Positions 31,818-39,473 of a stretch of 50,578 nucleotides of DNA are shown here, piece by piece; position 1 is the first letter of the stretch; the number at the start of each line of letters is the position of its first letter. Where the stretch lies: assembly GCF_005938385.1 (NCBI RefSeq), contig NZ_VCRA01000043.1, positions 1-50,578 of the forward strand, written 5' to 3'. The stretch comes from Paenibacillus mesophilus (lineage in GTDB: Bacteria; Bacillota; Bacilli; Paenibacillales; NBRC-103111). Below the pieces are notes generated by a model that saw only the letters and a program-made list of their open reading frames with translations, was not told where the DNA came from and made no database searches. The position numbers were made by a program, and so were the translations under genes.

Positions 31818-34800
31818 TTAGTCTTTTGTCGGCGTCAATATGAGCGCCTCGTATAGGCCGATCTTGTATCCGGAAGAAGCCGAGTTTTTACCGGTTACCG
31901 TGTAGCGAAGCGTGTGCTTCCCGGCCTTCAGCTTCTGAATGCCTAAGTCGACAATCACCGGCTCCGGAACGTCCTGCTGCGTCGTCGTGTTCATGTAAAG
32001 GTCGTATTCCGGTCCCAGCGGGATGCCGTCTATGGATAATTGCGCCTTCCCGCGGGTTCTTCCTTTGGAATAATGAGCGGAAACGGTATATTTGGCCGAG
32101 GGACGGACCGCTTCAAATTCAAGCTCGACGAAATCCCCTTCCTTCGTGCCGAACGACTTGCCCTTGGCACCATAGTTTTCGTTTCCTAGGGAGGCACCGC
32201 TGCGAATCGGCATCAGCGATTGAATCGGATAAATGTACCGATCCGCCCGGATATGTTTCCAATCGTCGACATCCTTGTAGACGATCGCATTCGGAGCCGG
32301 AGAAGACACCAACAGGGCGGATACCTCATCCGGGAAAGGGAACGCGATGCGCGCGCCAAACGACATGAAGTTAGACGAATTCAAGTTCGACTGCAGATTC
32401 AGGGGCAGCGTATGCGCACGAGTCGCGTCCCCGCTTGTGCCGGACGTAAGCTTCACGAACGTGGCGCTGTTCGATTCGTCCACCTTCCAGCCCATCACGA
32501 CGGAGTCCCGATTGACGGCCGTATTCCTATCGAAATCGCTTTTCGCGCGAACCTCGTAAGACATCTTGTAAGCGCTGCCCTTGGTCAAAGCAAAAGGAAT
32601 GGCAATGCCTTCCGCCAACTGCTGCGGCGTTGCCCGGAGTACGACATCGTCGACCGGATCCATCGTCCAATCCGGTTTTCCGGCGGCGGGGGGCAGCAAT
32701 TTCGTAATCCGCACGTCCAACGCAGCCGGTACGACGAATGAATCGGAGATGAAATCTTGGAACTTCGCATGCGGCAAATCGTCACCGGTCACCAGCGCAA
32801 AGGTGGAGAAGGTGAGCGGTTCATTCGGAGCGGGAGTGCCGTCATAGATTTTAGCCAGCTTCAAATGCTCTTTCCGCTGGTAGAGCCCCCATATGGTAGC
32901 ATACTCCTGTTCGAGCTCGGAAAAGACGTCCATCAGATCGGAGACGTCAACCCCCGCCTTGTACAAATAAGGTAGTCCGGTATAGACGGGCAGAAGCACC
33001 GCCGAATCGTGGGAAATGTAGAACCGGTCCGGGTTCAACGGATTTTCTTGGCCGTCGTAAAACCATCTCCCGTCGGTCTCGTATTCGCGAACCAAATTCC
33101 ACATCAAGCCGCGGGCAAATTCAAGAATTTGGGCTTTCAATACCGGATCGGTTTCGTAGTAGCCGATCTTCGCCGCCGCTCCGGCTACGAGTGCGGTCAC
33201 GTTATCGGTAGCGTCGCTCGTCGTGTTGCCGGCCGCGGATCCAGTCGGATTGTATTCGGTCCAATAGTAGGTTTTGTTTTTCCAAACACCTTTATGGAAG
33301 CCGTAGCGCGGAATTTGGTTGTATACGAATTGCCTCGCCATCTGCAAATACTGCTCGTTGCCGTACAGCTCGTAGGAATTGACGAGAGCGGAGGCAATCT
33401 GAGAGTTGACGTGATGGTCGGGCTCATGCAGCTTCCATGTATAGTTGTATCCGTCTGTCCATCGCCAATCGAACAAGTAGTCCCATCCGCCCGCCCACTC
33501 CGGATGAAGGGTATAGTCGCCGGGATAATAGGCGGATGTAAACGCATTGGAGCCGTCCTCCCGCCATTGCGAATATTGCAAAAATCCGGCGAGCTCCTCC
33601 GCTCGCGACTTGAACCGCTCATCGCCCGTCAAGGCGTAGGACAAGTTGTACTGGGTAAATAAATAATCGTGCATTCGACGGGGGTAATATTTGTTGCTGT
33701 ACCCGGCATGCGCGATCATAAACGGCCGGAACGGAATATCCCCGGCGATGATGATCGGAGCGCTCGTCTCGACGGGAGTCCCGAGCGCGTTATTCACCAC
33801 CGGTACGCCGCTGTCCCGGGCTATCGTCGAAGCGGGAATACCGAACGAGAAGTTTGCTCTGCCTTCGCTTTCCGTCGGACCGAAGAAGAAGCTGCGGATG
33901 GCGCTTTGCGTCCATACCGAATCGGTCGGCGGCTGAAGCGGGATAACGGGCAATTTGGACCAGAAATCGGCCGGAGCCAGCGGCTCGGTCACATCCTCCA
34001 AGTCCGTTACCGGAATTAAATTACCGGACGAGTCGATCAGCTCCTGCCGCACCTCGGCTTCGTCGAGCATAGCGACACCCGGCCCGCCGCGCAGAGAAAG
34101 CTGAAGATTCAAGGAAACGGCTTTTTTCGGCGCCCATTGACGGTCTGCTAATAGGCTCCAATTCGCGGTTTGCGAGCCTTTTAATTCATCCCGGCGGAGG
34201 ACGGCGCCCTGAGCGTCGAGCCAGGCGAGCTCCATGAAGACTGTTCCGGGGCCCTGCAGCTTGTAGTGCGTTTGCACGTTATACAGCTTCTCGCTTGTGA
34301 CCGCAACGGCAGGATGCTTCAAGGTAACGGAATCGCCGGAGGTTAACGCTTCCAGCTTGACAGCACGCTGCCTTGCATAACGCGTGCCGGATTCCAGCAG
34401 GACGGTTGAAGTGGACGACGGTACGGCCGTCCATGAGTCGGGGACGGTATCGCCGGCTTCGAACCCGGGATTTCGCAGCCTATTGTTTTGGACTAATCGA
34501 GCCTGATCGAACCATGCCGTACCCGTGCCTTCCGCAAGCTGGAACGTCACTTTGGCGAATGCCGCTTCCGCCGGGGCAATTTGTTCATGGAACAATTTGC
34601 GCCACTCGGCAGTTCCGCCCAACCCTTCGGCAGTCGCGCTGGACAAATAGCCGGAATCGGATGGCGAGGAGTACCAGTCCACGATCATCCGCGGTTTCCC
34701 TTGGACGCCTTCGGTACGGTAATACGCTTCGATTTGGTAAGCGCTTCCGGGGATGGTCGGGATATAGGTTTGACTTACGGCCGAGCTTTGCGACGTACTG

Positions 34801-37142
34801 GAGGTCGACAGCTTGATCGATTTCGACCCGTTTTTGGCAACGGTGCCGTCCCAAACGACCGAGCCCGCAGCGATCGTCCATGAGGTCGGTGTCCCGCTGC
34901 CCGCTTCGAAGTCCGGGTTGGCAAGCAAATTGACGGACTGGGGCGTCGTCGTATCGATCACCGTAATAATCATGGAGTACGTATGGCCGCCGGCAAGCTC
35001 AAAGTATATCGGGTGGCTTCGGGTCGGCAGAGATCCGAGATAATTGGCCGATATCGTGACGGTATTGCCGGCCGCGATGTAGTCCGTCCCTTCGTTCATG
35101 ACGGCGCTGCCGTTCCGGATCTTCTGCAAAGCAAGCCCCGCCGTAATCGCAACCGTGATATTTTGAGCCTCTCCGGCTTTTTTATTGAATGTGGTATTGG
35201 ATACATTCAATCCGGACGAATCGATAATTTGCAGGGTTACGTTCCGGTCCTCGCCGGCGCTGAAATCGAATGTTAATAACGCACCTCCGGTCTGGAGCCG
35301 GGATAAGTAAGCTTTACTCAAGGTGACCGTATCTCCGGTGCGCGAGTAATCGATGTTCGGCTTAAGCACATAGGTGCCGTTGCGGATTTCGACCAGCTCG
35401 TTTCCATTCCCCGTAATGGCAATAGGAACGTCCGCTTGCACCGCCGGATTTTGATCGAACAAGGCGGCCGTCGGAGTGACGAACGAATCCGTCAAAATTT
35501 GCGTAAAAGAGACGTCATCAAACCAAACGGTTCCCGTATTCGAATTCAGCTGTACGGAGATGTAAACATATGCGGCGTTGGCGGGCGCCGTTTGCCGCTG
35601 GGTTACTTGCTGCCAATCCGGTGCGTTTTTGTCCGCATTCAACGGTTTGGCGGCAATAAACCCGTAACCGGCGGTATACCAGGTCAATTGGATAAACGGC
35701 TGGCCGAGCATGTTCTCGGTCCGGTAATAAGCGCTGAAATCATACGTGCCGCCCGGCTTGACGGACAAATACTGCTGGTAGAAGTAGGCCCGGTCGCCGG
35801 CGGCCTGGTTGATCAGCTTGACCGATCGGTTCCCGCTTCGCTTGATCGTTTCGTCCCATTGCCACGTTCCGGTTCCCGATTTGCCGAACGACCATCGGTC
35901 GGGAAGGGCGTTATGGTCCTGATCGTCCTCGAATCCCGGATTGAAGGCCATATTGACGGGAGCGGGCCGCGAGTCGTTAACCGTTATGTCCAGCGTCGGA
36001 GCTTGTCCTCTATCAAAAAGGAACGTAAGTGTCGACGTTCCGAGCGGAAGGGAGGATAAGTACGATGGATGAAGGCTGACCGTGTTTCCGGATCGTGTAT
36101 AATCCGTACCGGGCGTCAGCGTCGCTGAGCTCTTCTTGATAGCTGTAAGCGCCGTATTGTAGACATCGAGCGTGACTGTCAAACCGTTCTGGTCGGCTCC
36201 GGATTTGTCATAGACGGCGTATGTCGGCGTAATGGAGGCGGTGGAAGGAGGCAGAGACGAGTCCGACACTTGAACTGTTAATACGGGATCGATTCCATCG
36301 TTAAATTTGAAGGAGAGTGCCACCTTTCCGAGAGGCAGCGTGGAGAGAAACGATTTATCGATCGTTACCGATTCTCCGGTGACGGAATAATCGGTCCCCG
36401 GCGTCAGGCTGCCGCCGTCGTAGGTGATGCCGAGCAGCGTATTGCCGTATGTAGTCATGGTGACGGTTACGTTCGCTTGCTCGGACGGTTTCCGGTCGAA
36501 TTTGACGGAATCGGGAGTCAGCTTGGAAGACATGACGGGAAGCGCTTCCAATAATTTGAGCTTCAGGCTGTGGGGATATACGTAGTAGTAGCTGCCGGCG
36601 GATTTCGATTTTGGCTGCAGCTTCAAGACGTGGTGCCCCTTGGACAAAATGAGGGTGACCGGCGCCGCAAACGCGGAAGCAACCGTAGCCGGAGCGGGAC
36701 TCGCGTAAAAATCGAATTGGCCGATGACGGAGCCATCGACGCTAATATCGGCGATTCCGCCGCCAATATTTTTGTGGACGAGCAAATCCAGCGAATAGCT
36801 GCCATACTCCGGTACGTAGAACTGGACTTCGACATAACCGTCCTTCGGAGTGCGGTACGTAACGGAGCCGTTCGACGAGTTCAAGTAGGCGGGCATTCCG
36901 ATCGGATTGATCTGCGAGTAGTGGAACTGCTGCGTGCCTTGTCCGGCGGGATTCCAGACCGGATCGTAATTCGTCGTCGGATGATTCATCGGCAAATCTT
37001 TAAAGGAATAGGTGGTGACATCTCCGACGGCGGCCTGAACCGGCAAAGGGATATATCCGGCCAATAGCGCAAGGACCAGAAAAGCGAGGATGACTCTTTT
37101 TCCGGCGGAACGACGGGTATGGCGAAGGCGCTTATGCTTCAT
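31818..37142 (-). CDS. giant secreted multimodular carbohydrate-active protein, 1774 aa
   Basis: ATG at 37142, 11 bases after GAGGAGG; an upstream in-frame start (37241) lies inside the operator region. A signal peptide (1-37, ending PVQA) is followed by a beta-sandwich of carbohydrate-binding type (about 40-200). Four X2-like immunoglobulin modules follow (about 205-296, 302-392, 553-643, 645-732; the LTPGTDY signature is clearest in the first two). Three CBM4/9-like modules start NPGFED, NPDFEA and NPGFEA (about 400-550, 740-885, 890-1035). A helical, tryptophan-rich domain (about 1140-1440: WDYLFDWRWTDGYNY, HEPDHHVNSQIASALVNS) looks like an alpha/alpha-barrel catalytic domain. It ends in another binding-type sandwich. 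The activity is not recognised; a polysaccharide lyase or hydrolase is likely. Confidence 0.78.
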   Translation of the reverse strand: MKHKRLRHTRRSAGKRVILAFLVLALLAGYIPLPVQAAVGDVTTYSFKDLPMNHPTTNYDPVWNPAGQGTQQFHYSQINPIGMPAYLNSSNGSVTYRTPKDGYVEVQFYVPEYGSYSLDLLVHKNIGGGIADISVDGSVIGQFDFYASPAPATVASAFAAPVTLILSKGHHVLKLQPKSKSAGSYYYVYPHSLKLKLLEALPVMSSKLTPDSVKFDRKPSEQANVTVTMTTYGNTLLGITYDGGSLTPGTDYSVTGESVTIDKSFLSTLPLGKVALSFKFNDGIDPVLTVQVSDSSLPPSTASITPTYAVYDKSGADQNGLTVTLDVYNTALTAIKKSSATLTPGTDYTRSGNTVSLHPSYLSSLPLGTSTLTFLFDRGQAPTLDITVNDSRPAPVNMAFNPGFEDDQDHNALPDRWSFGKSGTGTWQWDETIKRSGNRSVKLINQAAGDRAYFYQQYLSVKPGGTYDFSAYYRTENMLGQPFIQLTWYTAGYGFIAAKPLNADKNAPDWQQVTQRQTAPANAAYVYISVQLNSNTGTVWFDDVSFTQILTDSFVTPTAALFDQNPAVQADVPIAITGNGNELVEIRNGTYVLKPNIDYSRTGDTVTLSKAYLSRLQTGGALLTFDFSAGEDRNVTLQIIDSSGLNVSNTTFNKKAGEAQNITVAITAGLALQKIRNGSAVMNEGTDYIAAGNTVTISANYLGSLPTRSHPIYFELAGGHTYSMIITVIDTTTPQSVNLLANPDFEAGSGTPTSWTIAAGSVVWDGTVAKNGSKSIKLSTSSTSQSSAVSQTYIPTIPGSAYQIEAYYRTEGVQGKPRMIVDWYSSPSDSGYLSSATAEGLGGTAEWRKLFHEQIAPAEAAFAKVTFQLAEGTGTAWFDQARLVQNNRLRNPGFEAGDTVPDSWTAVPSSTSTVLLESGTRYARQRAVKLEALTSGDSVTLKHPAVAVTSEKLYNVQTHYKLQGPGTVFMELAWLDAQGAVLRRDELKGSQTANWSLLADRQWAPKKAVSLNLQLSLRGGPGVAMLDEAEVRQELIDSSGNLIPVTDLEDVTEPLAPADFWSKLPVIPLQPPTDSVWTQSAIRSFFFGPTESEGRANFSFGIPASTIARDSGVPVVNNALGTPVETSAPIIIAGDIPFRPFMIAHAGYSNKYYPRRMHDYLFTQYNLSYALTGDERFKSRAEELAGFLQYSQWREDGSNAFTSAYYPGDYTLHPEWAGGWDYLFDWRWTDGYNYTWKLHEPDHHVNSQIASALVNSYELYGNEQYLQMARQFVYNQIPRYGFHKGVWKNKTYYWTEYNPTGSAAGNTTSDATDNVTALVAGAAAKIGYYETDPVLKAQILEFARGLMWNLVREYETDGRWFYDGQENPLNPDRFYISHDSAVLLPVYTGLPYLYKAGVDVSDLMDVFSELEQEYATIWGLYQRKEHLKLAKIYDGTPAPNEPLTFSTFALVTGDDLPHAKFQDFISDSFVVPAALDVRITKLLPPAAGKPDWTMDPVDDVVLRATPQQLAEGIAIPFALTKGSAYKMSYEVRAKSDFDRNTAVNRDSVVMGWKVDESNSATFVKLTSGTSGDATRAHTLPLNLQSNLNSSNFMSFGARIAFPFPDEVSALLVSSPAPNAIVYKDVDDWKHIRADRYIYPIQSLMPIRSGASLGNENYGAKGKSFGTKEGDFVELEFEAVRPSAKYTVSAHYSKGRTRGKAQLSIDGIPLGPEYDLYMNTTTQQDVPEPVIVDLGIQKLKAGKHTLRYTVTGKNSASSGYKIGLYEALILTPTKD

Positions 37143-37234
37143 GTTTATAAATTCCTCCTCTGCTTCAAACGGCTTACGACAAAATGCATACGGACAACTG
37201 AAACTTATTGCATAACCATTCACCTCCGTACAGG

Positions 37235-37289
37235 ATAACAAATGTATTATTATTTGTTATGCAGTTGTATTATTGCATAACGTATTATA
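37235..37289 (-). promoter_or_regulatory. promoter and operator-like inverted repeats of the 1774-aa protein gene
   Basis: On the minus strand a TATAAT box lies at about 37284-37289. Just downstream of the expected start are two inverted repeats: ATAACAAAT/ATTTGTTAT (37235-37260) and TTATGCA/TGCATAA (37257-37280). The word TTGTATTAT (37265-37273) recurs in the region before the GntR-fusion and heparinase genes (39232-39240, complement). Repression by the nearby GntR-fusion protein is a reasonable inference. Confidence 0.5.
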
Positions 37290-37540
37290 GCACAGGTCCG
37301 TAAAAATGAAAGGGAGAGATTTCGGAGTCGGCGGAATTATTTTTTGTCGAAGAAGACTGCGCGCGGGCCAAGAGGCAACTATCGGGGAGGAACGGATTGA
37401 TTCAGCATCTTTCGGAGGCACGGCATGAGGCGGGGAGGCGAGGGGGCAGCAAATAAAAGCGGAGTAAACGAAAGGATAAGGACCGGGCAGAGCCCGGTCC
37501 TCAGCTTATTCGGATATTGGCTAGAACGAACCAAACTTCA

Positions 37541-37639
37541 CTATTACTGAACTCTTTTGCGCTAATCGCTTGCCATATAAGCGAATTCAGCGAGTAGCGA
37601 TCCTAATTTCACTATTACTTATCTTAAGTTCAGTAATAG
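37541..37639. repeat. degenerate palindromic repeats in a 623-bp gene-free stretch
   Basis: CTATTACTGAACT (37541-37553) and AGTTCAGTAATAG (37627-37639) form a perfect 13-bp inverted repeat 73 bases apart. TTCACTATTACT occurs twice (37538 and about 37602). A perfect GGACCGGGC-type hairpin lies at 37480-37501 and TTTGCT/AGCAAA at 37700-37715. Apart from these and the promoter at 37235-37289, 37143-37765 shows no gene. Confidence 0.45.
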
Positions 37640-37765
37640 CGACTCCAGATTCACTGTTCCTCTAATGGCCTAGAAGTGAAGCCAAATAGCGCAATGGAGT
37701 TTGCTAATAAGCAAATTCGGTTCATTGTTTACCTGACATGCCTCTCGTAAAAAGCCTTATCCCCT

Positions 37766-39160
37766 TCAATCGTCTTCGCCGGCTCCTTGATCGGCGATCC
37801 GCTGCATCACTTCTTCCACCGATTCCAGACCGCTCCAGAACAGCTGCAGATTCATGTTGATCTCCTCCAGAGCTTGCCAGTCCGGGAACAGATCGTACAG
37901 AAAGTGCGCATGCTCCAGCTGTCTATCCTGGATCGCGGCAGAATTCAGGAAGGAGCGGGGGAATACGCGTTCGTTGACCGAAGCCAGCACGGACAAAAAC
38001 CGGAATTGGCGGGCGAGCTTCTCTTGAATGTCCAGCCTGGTCATAAAGCGAAGAAAATCGTGCGCCAGGTCGGGCTCGCCGCAATCGCGCGGGACCATGA
38101 ACGCATTCGCCAAAAGCAGGGTGGACGGGGAAGCTTTGAAGGGAAGCGGGCATACTTGCGGCTCGAACGCCAAGTCCCCCGTTCTCCAGCTGGCCAATTC
38201 CATAGCCGTCGTTAACGTCATGGCGGCTTTCTCGCACGTAAAAGGATCCGCAAGCCTGCTATACGGGGTCATTGCTTGCAAAAACGTCACGCGGTCCTTA
38301 TACAGCAGCCGGTGCAGAAATTCGAGCGTACGGCGAAGCGGCTCCGGGTTGTTGGCGGGCTCCGCGAAATCGAGGCCGTTTTGCAAAGCGAACAAGGGCC
38401 ACCGGGTGTCCGCTCCCCGAAATGCAAAGCCGTACTGGTCCAGGATGCCGTCTCCGTTCGTATCCATGGTCAGCTTCCCCGCGGCGTCGAGAAAATCTTC
38501 TATCGTCCAGTTGCGCGTTGGTTTGGGTATGTCGTGGTCGTCGAACATTTCGGGGTTGTAGGTCATGAATACGGTCGAGAATGTAACCGGCAGCGCCTTG
38601 AGCAGTCCTTCCCGGCTAAACAGCCGCGATACTTTCGGATAAGGGAACGGCTGCAGCTCTTCCGACGGCTCAAGCGCGAGGAAATCGTCCCAATCGCCCA
38701 GCTCCTTGAACAGACGGTCCGTCACAAACAGAAGATCGGGACGGAGGCCGGCTTTCCGCAGGTTGTCCAAATATTCCCAATATTTATTGCCATGCAGCCG
38801 ATGGATCACAATGTGAATATCCGGAAACTCCCGCTCGAACGCTTCGGCGATCCAAGGCATGCACGTGTCGATGTAATGAGAAGGGGCGACCGTACAGATG
38901 TGAAGCTTGCGCCTTTCTTTGCTTTCGAGCTTCACATGCTCGGCAACCATCGTGCCTTGTCCGACCTTGCGGACAATCAAGCCTTCCTTCGCCAGCACGT
39001 CCAAAGCTTTTCTTACGGAGATGCGGCTCATGCCGTAATAATCGGACAGTTGAAACTCCGACATCAAATAATCGCTCGGCTTAAGGACGCCGGACGTAAT
39101 TTGCTCCCGCAATATACCGGCCAATTTGGTATATAAGTAATCCGCTTGTTTGCGTTTCAT
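37766..39160 (-). CDS. GntR-type DNA-binding domain fused to a solute-binding-protein domain
   Basis: ATG at 39160, five bases after CGAGGAG; 464 residues. Residues 1-75 are a GntR winged helix (REQITSGVLKPSDYLMSE, MSRISVRKALDVLAKEGLI). From about 85 the protein resembles a family 1 solute-binding protein (FERE.PDIHIVIH, TVFMTYNPEMFDDHDIPKP, WTIEDFLDAAGKLTMDTNGDG). There is no signal peptide. It is divergent from the heparinase-like operon and upstream, on the same strand, of the 1774-aa secreted protein gene, so both are likely targets. It has the same architecture as the protein encoded at 16276 but the sequences are clearly diverged. Confidence 0.86.
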   Translation of the reverse strand: MKRKQADYLYTKLAGILREQITSGVLKPSDYLMSEFQLSDYYGMSRISVRKALDVLAKEGLIVRKVGQGTMVAEHVKLESKERRKLHICTVAPSHYIDTCMPWIAEAFEREFPDIHIVIHRLHGNKYWEYLDNLRKAGLRPDLLFVTDRLFKELGDWDDFLALEPSEELQPFPYPKVSRLFSREGLLKALPVTFSTVFMTYNPEMFDDHDIPKPTRNWTIEDFLDAAGKLTMDTNGDGILDQYGFAFRGADTRWPLFALQNGLDFAEPANNPEPLRRTLEFLHRLLYKDRVTFLQAMTPYSRLADPFTCEKAAMTLTTAMELASWRTGDLAFEPQVCPLPFKASPSTLLLANAFMVPRDCGEPDLAHDFLRFMTRLDIQEKLARQFRFLSVLASVNERVFPRSFLNSAAIQDRQLEHAHFLYDLFPDWQALEEINMNLQLFWSGLESVEEVMQRIADQGAGEDD

Positions 39161-39231
39161 GAAGGCTCCTCGTTTCGCTGCTATTCTTGTATTGATTTTT
39201 TAAGATTAAGGTGCTAAGATCAAAACGAAAT

Positions 39232-39310
39232 ATAATACAATTGATATAACAACTTATAGGATATGATATATTACAAATGGGTTGTTAAGTATATTTGTCC
39301 TATCCCTGTA
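39232..39310. promoter_or_regulatory. AT-rich divergent promoter region with repeated TGTATTAT words
   Basis: ATAATACAA (39232-39240) is the complement of TTGTATTAT seen at 37265, and CTGTATTAT recurs at about 39305. ATAACAAC and GTTGTTA also form an inverted pair around 39247-39289. The region lies between the GntR-fusion gene (minus) and the heparinase-like gene (plus). The rest of 39161-39473 shows only the downstream gene's ribosome site. Confidence 0.45.
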
Positions 39311-39473
39311 TTATATTTTTGTTTTCGGCTTTTGTAAATCAAGCGCTGTCGGCGGTTTCCGGTTATCCTGCTCGGACTCTCAACTTTTATGCGCGTCGCT
39401 CGTAAAACGCTTACATTCGAGTGACAGCCGGATGTTCCAGAGAAGCAATCCGATTGCCAAGGAGGGATTCGAA

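Noticed and set aside
37143..37241. 33-residue N-terminal extension of the 1774-aa protein
   Set aside because: It overlaps the operator inverted repeats and would put the signal peptide in the interior; the ATG at 37142 has a GAGGAGG site.
39282..39473. Hydrophobic N-terminal extension of the heparinase-like protein that could mimic a signal peptide
   Set aside because: No ribosome site precedes it and it lies in the AT-rich divergent promoter region, while a strong AAGGAGGG is placed for the TTG at 39474.
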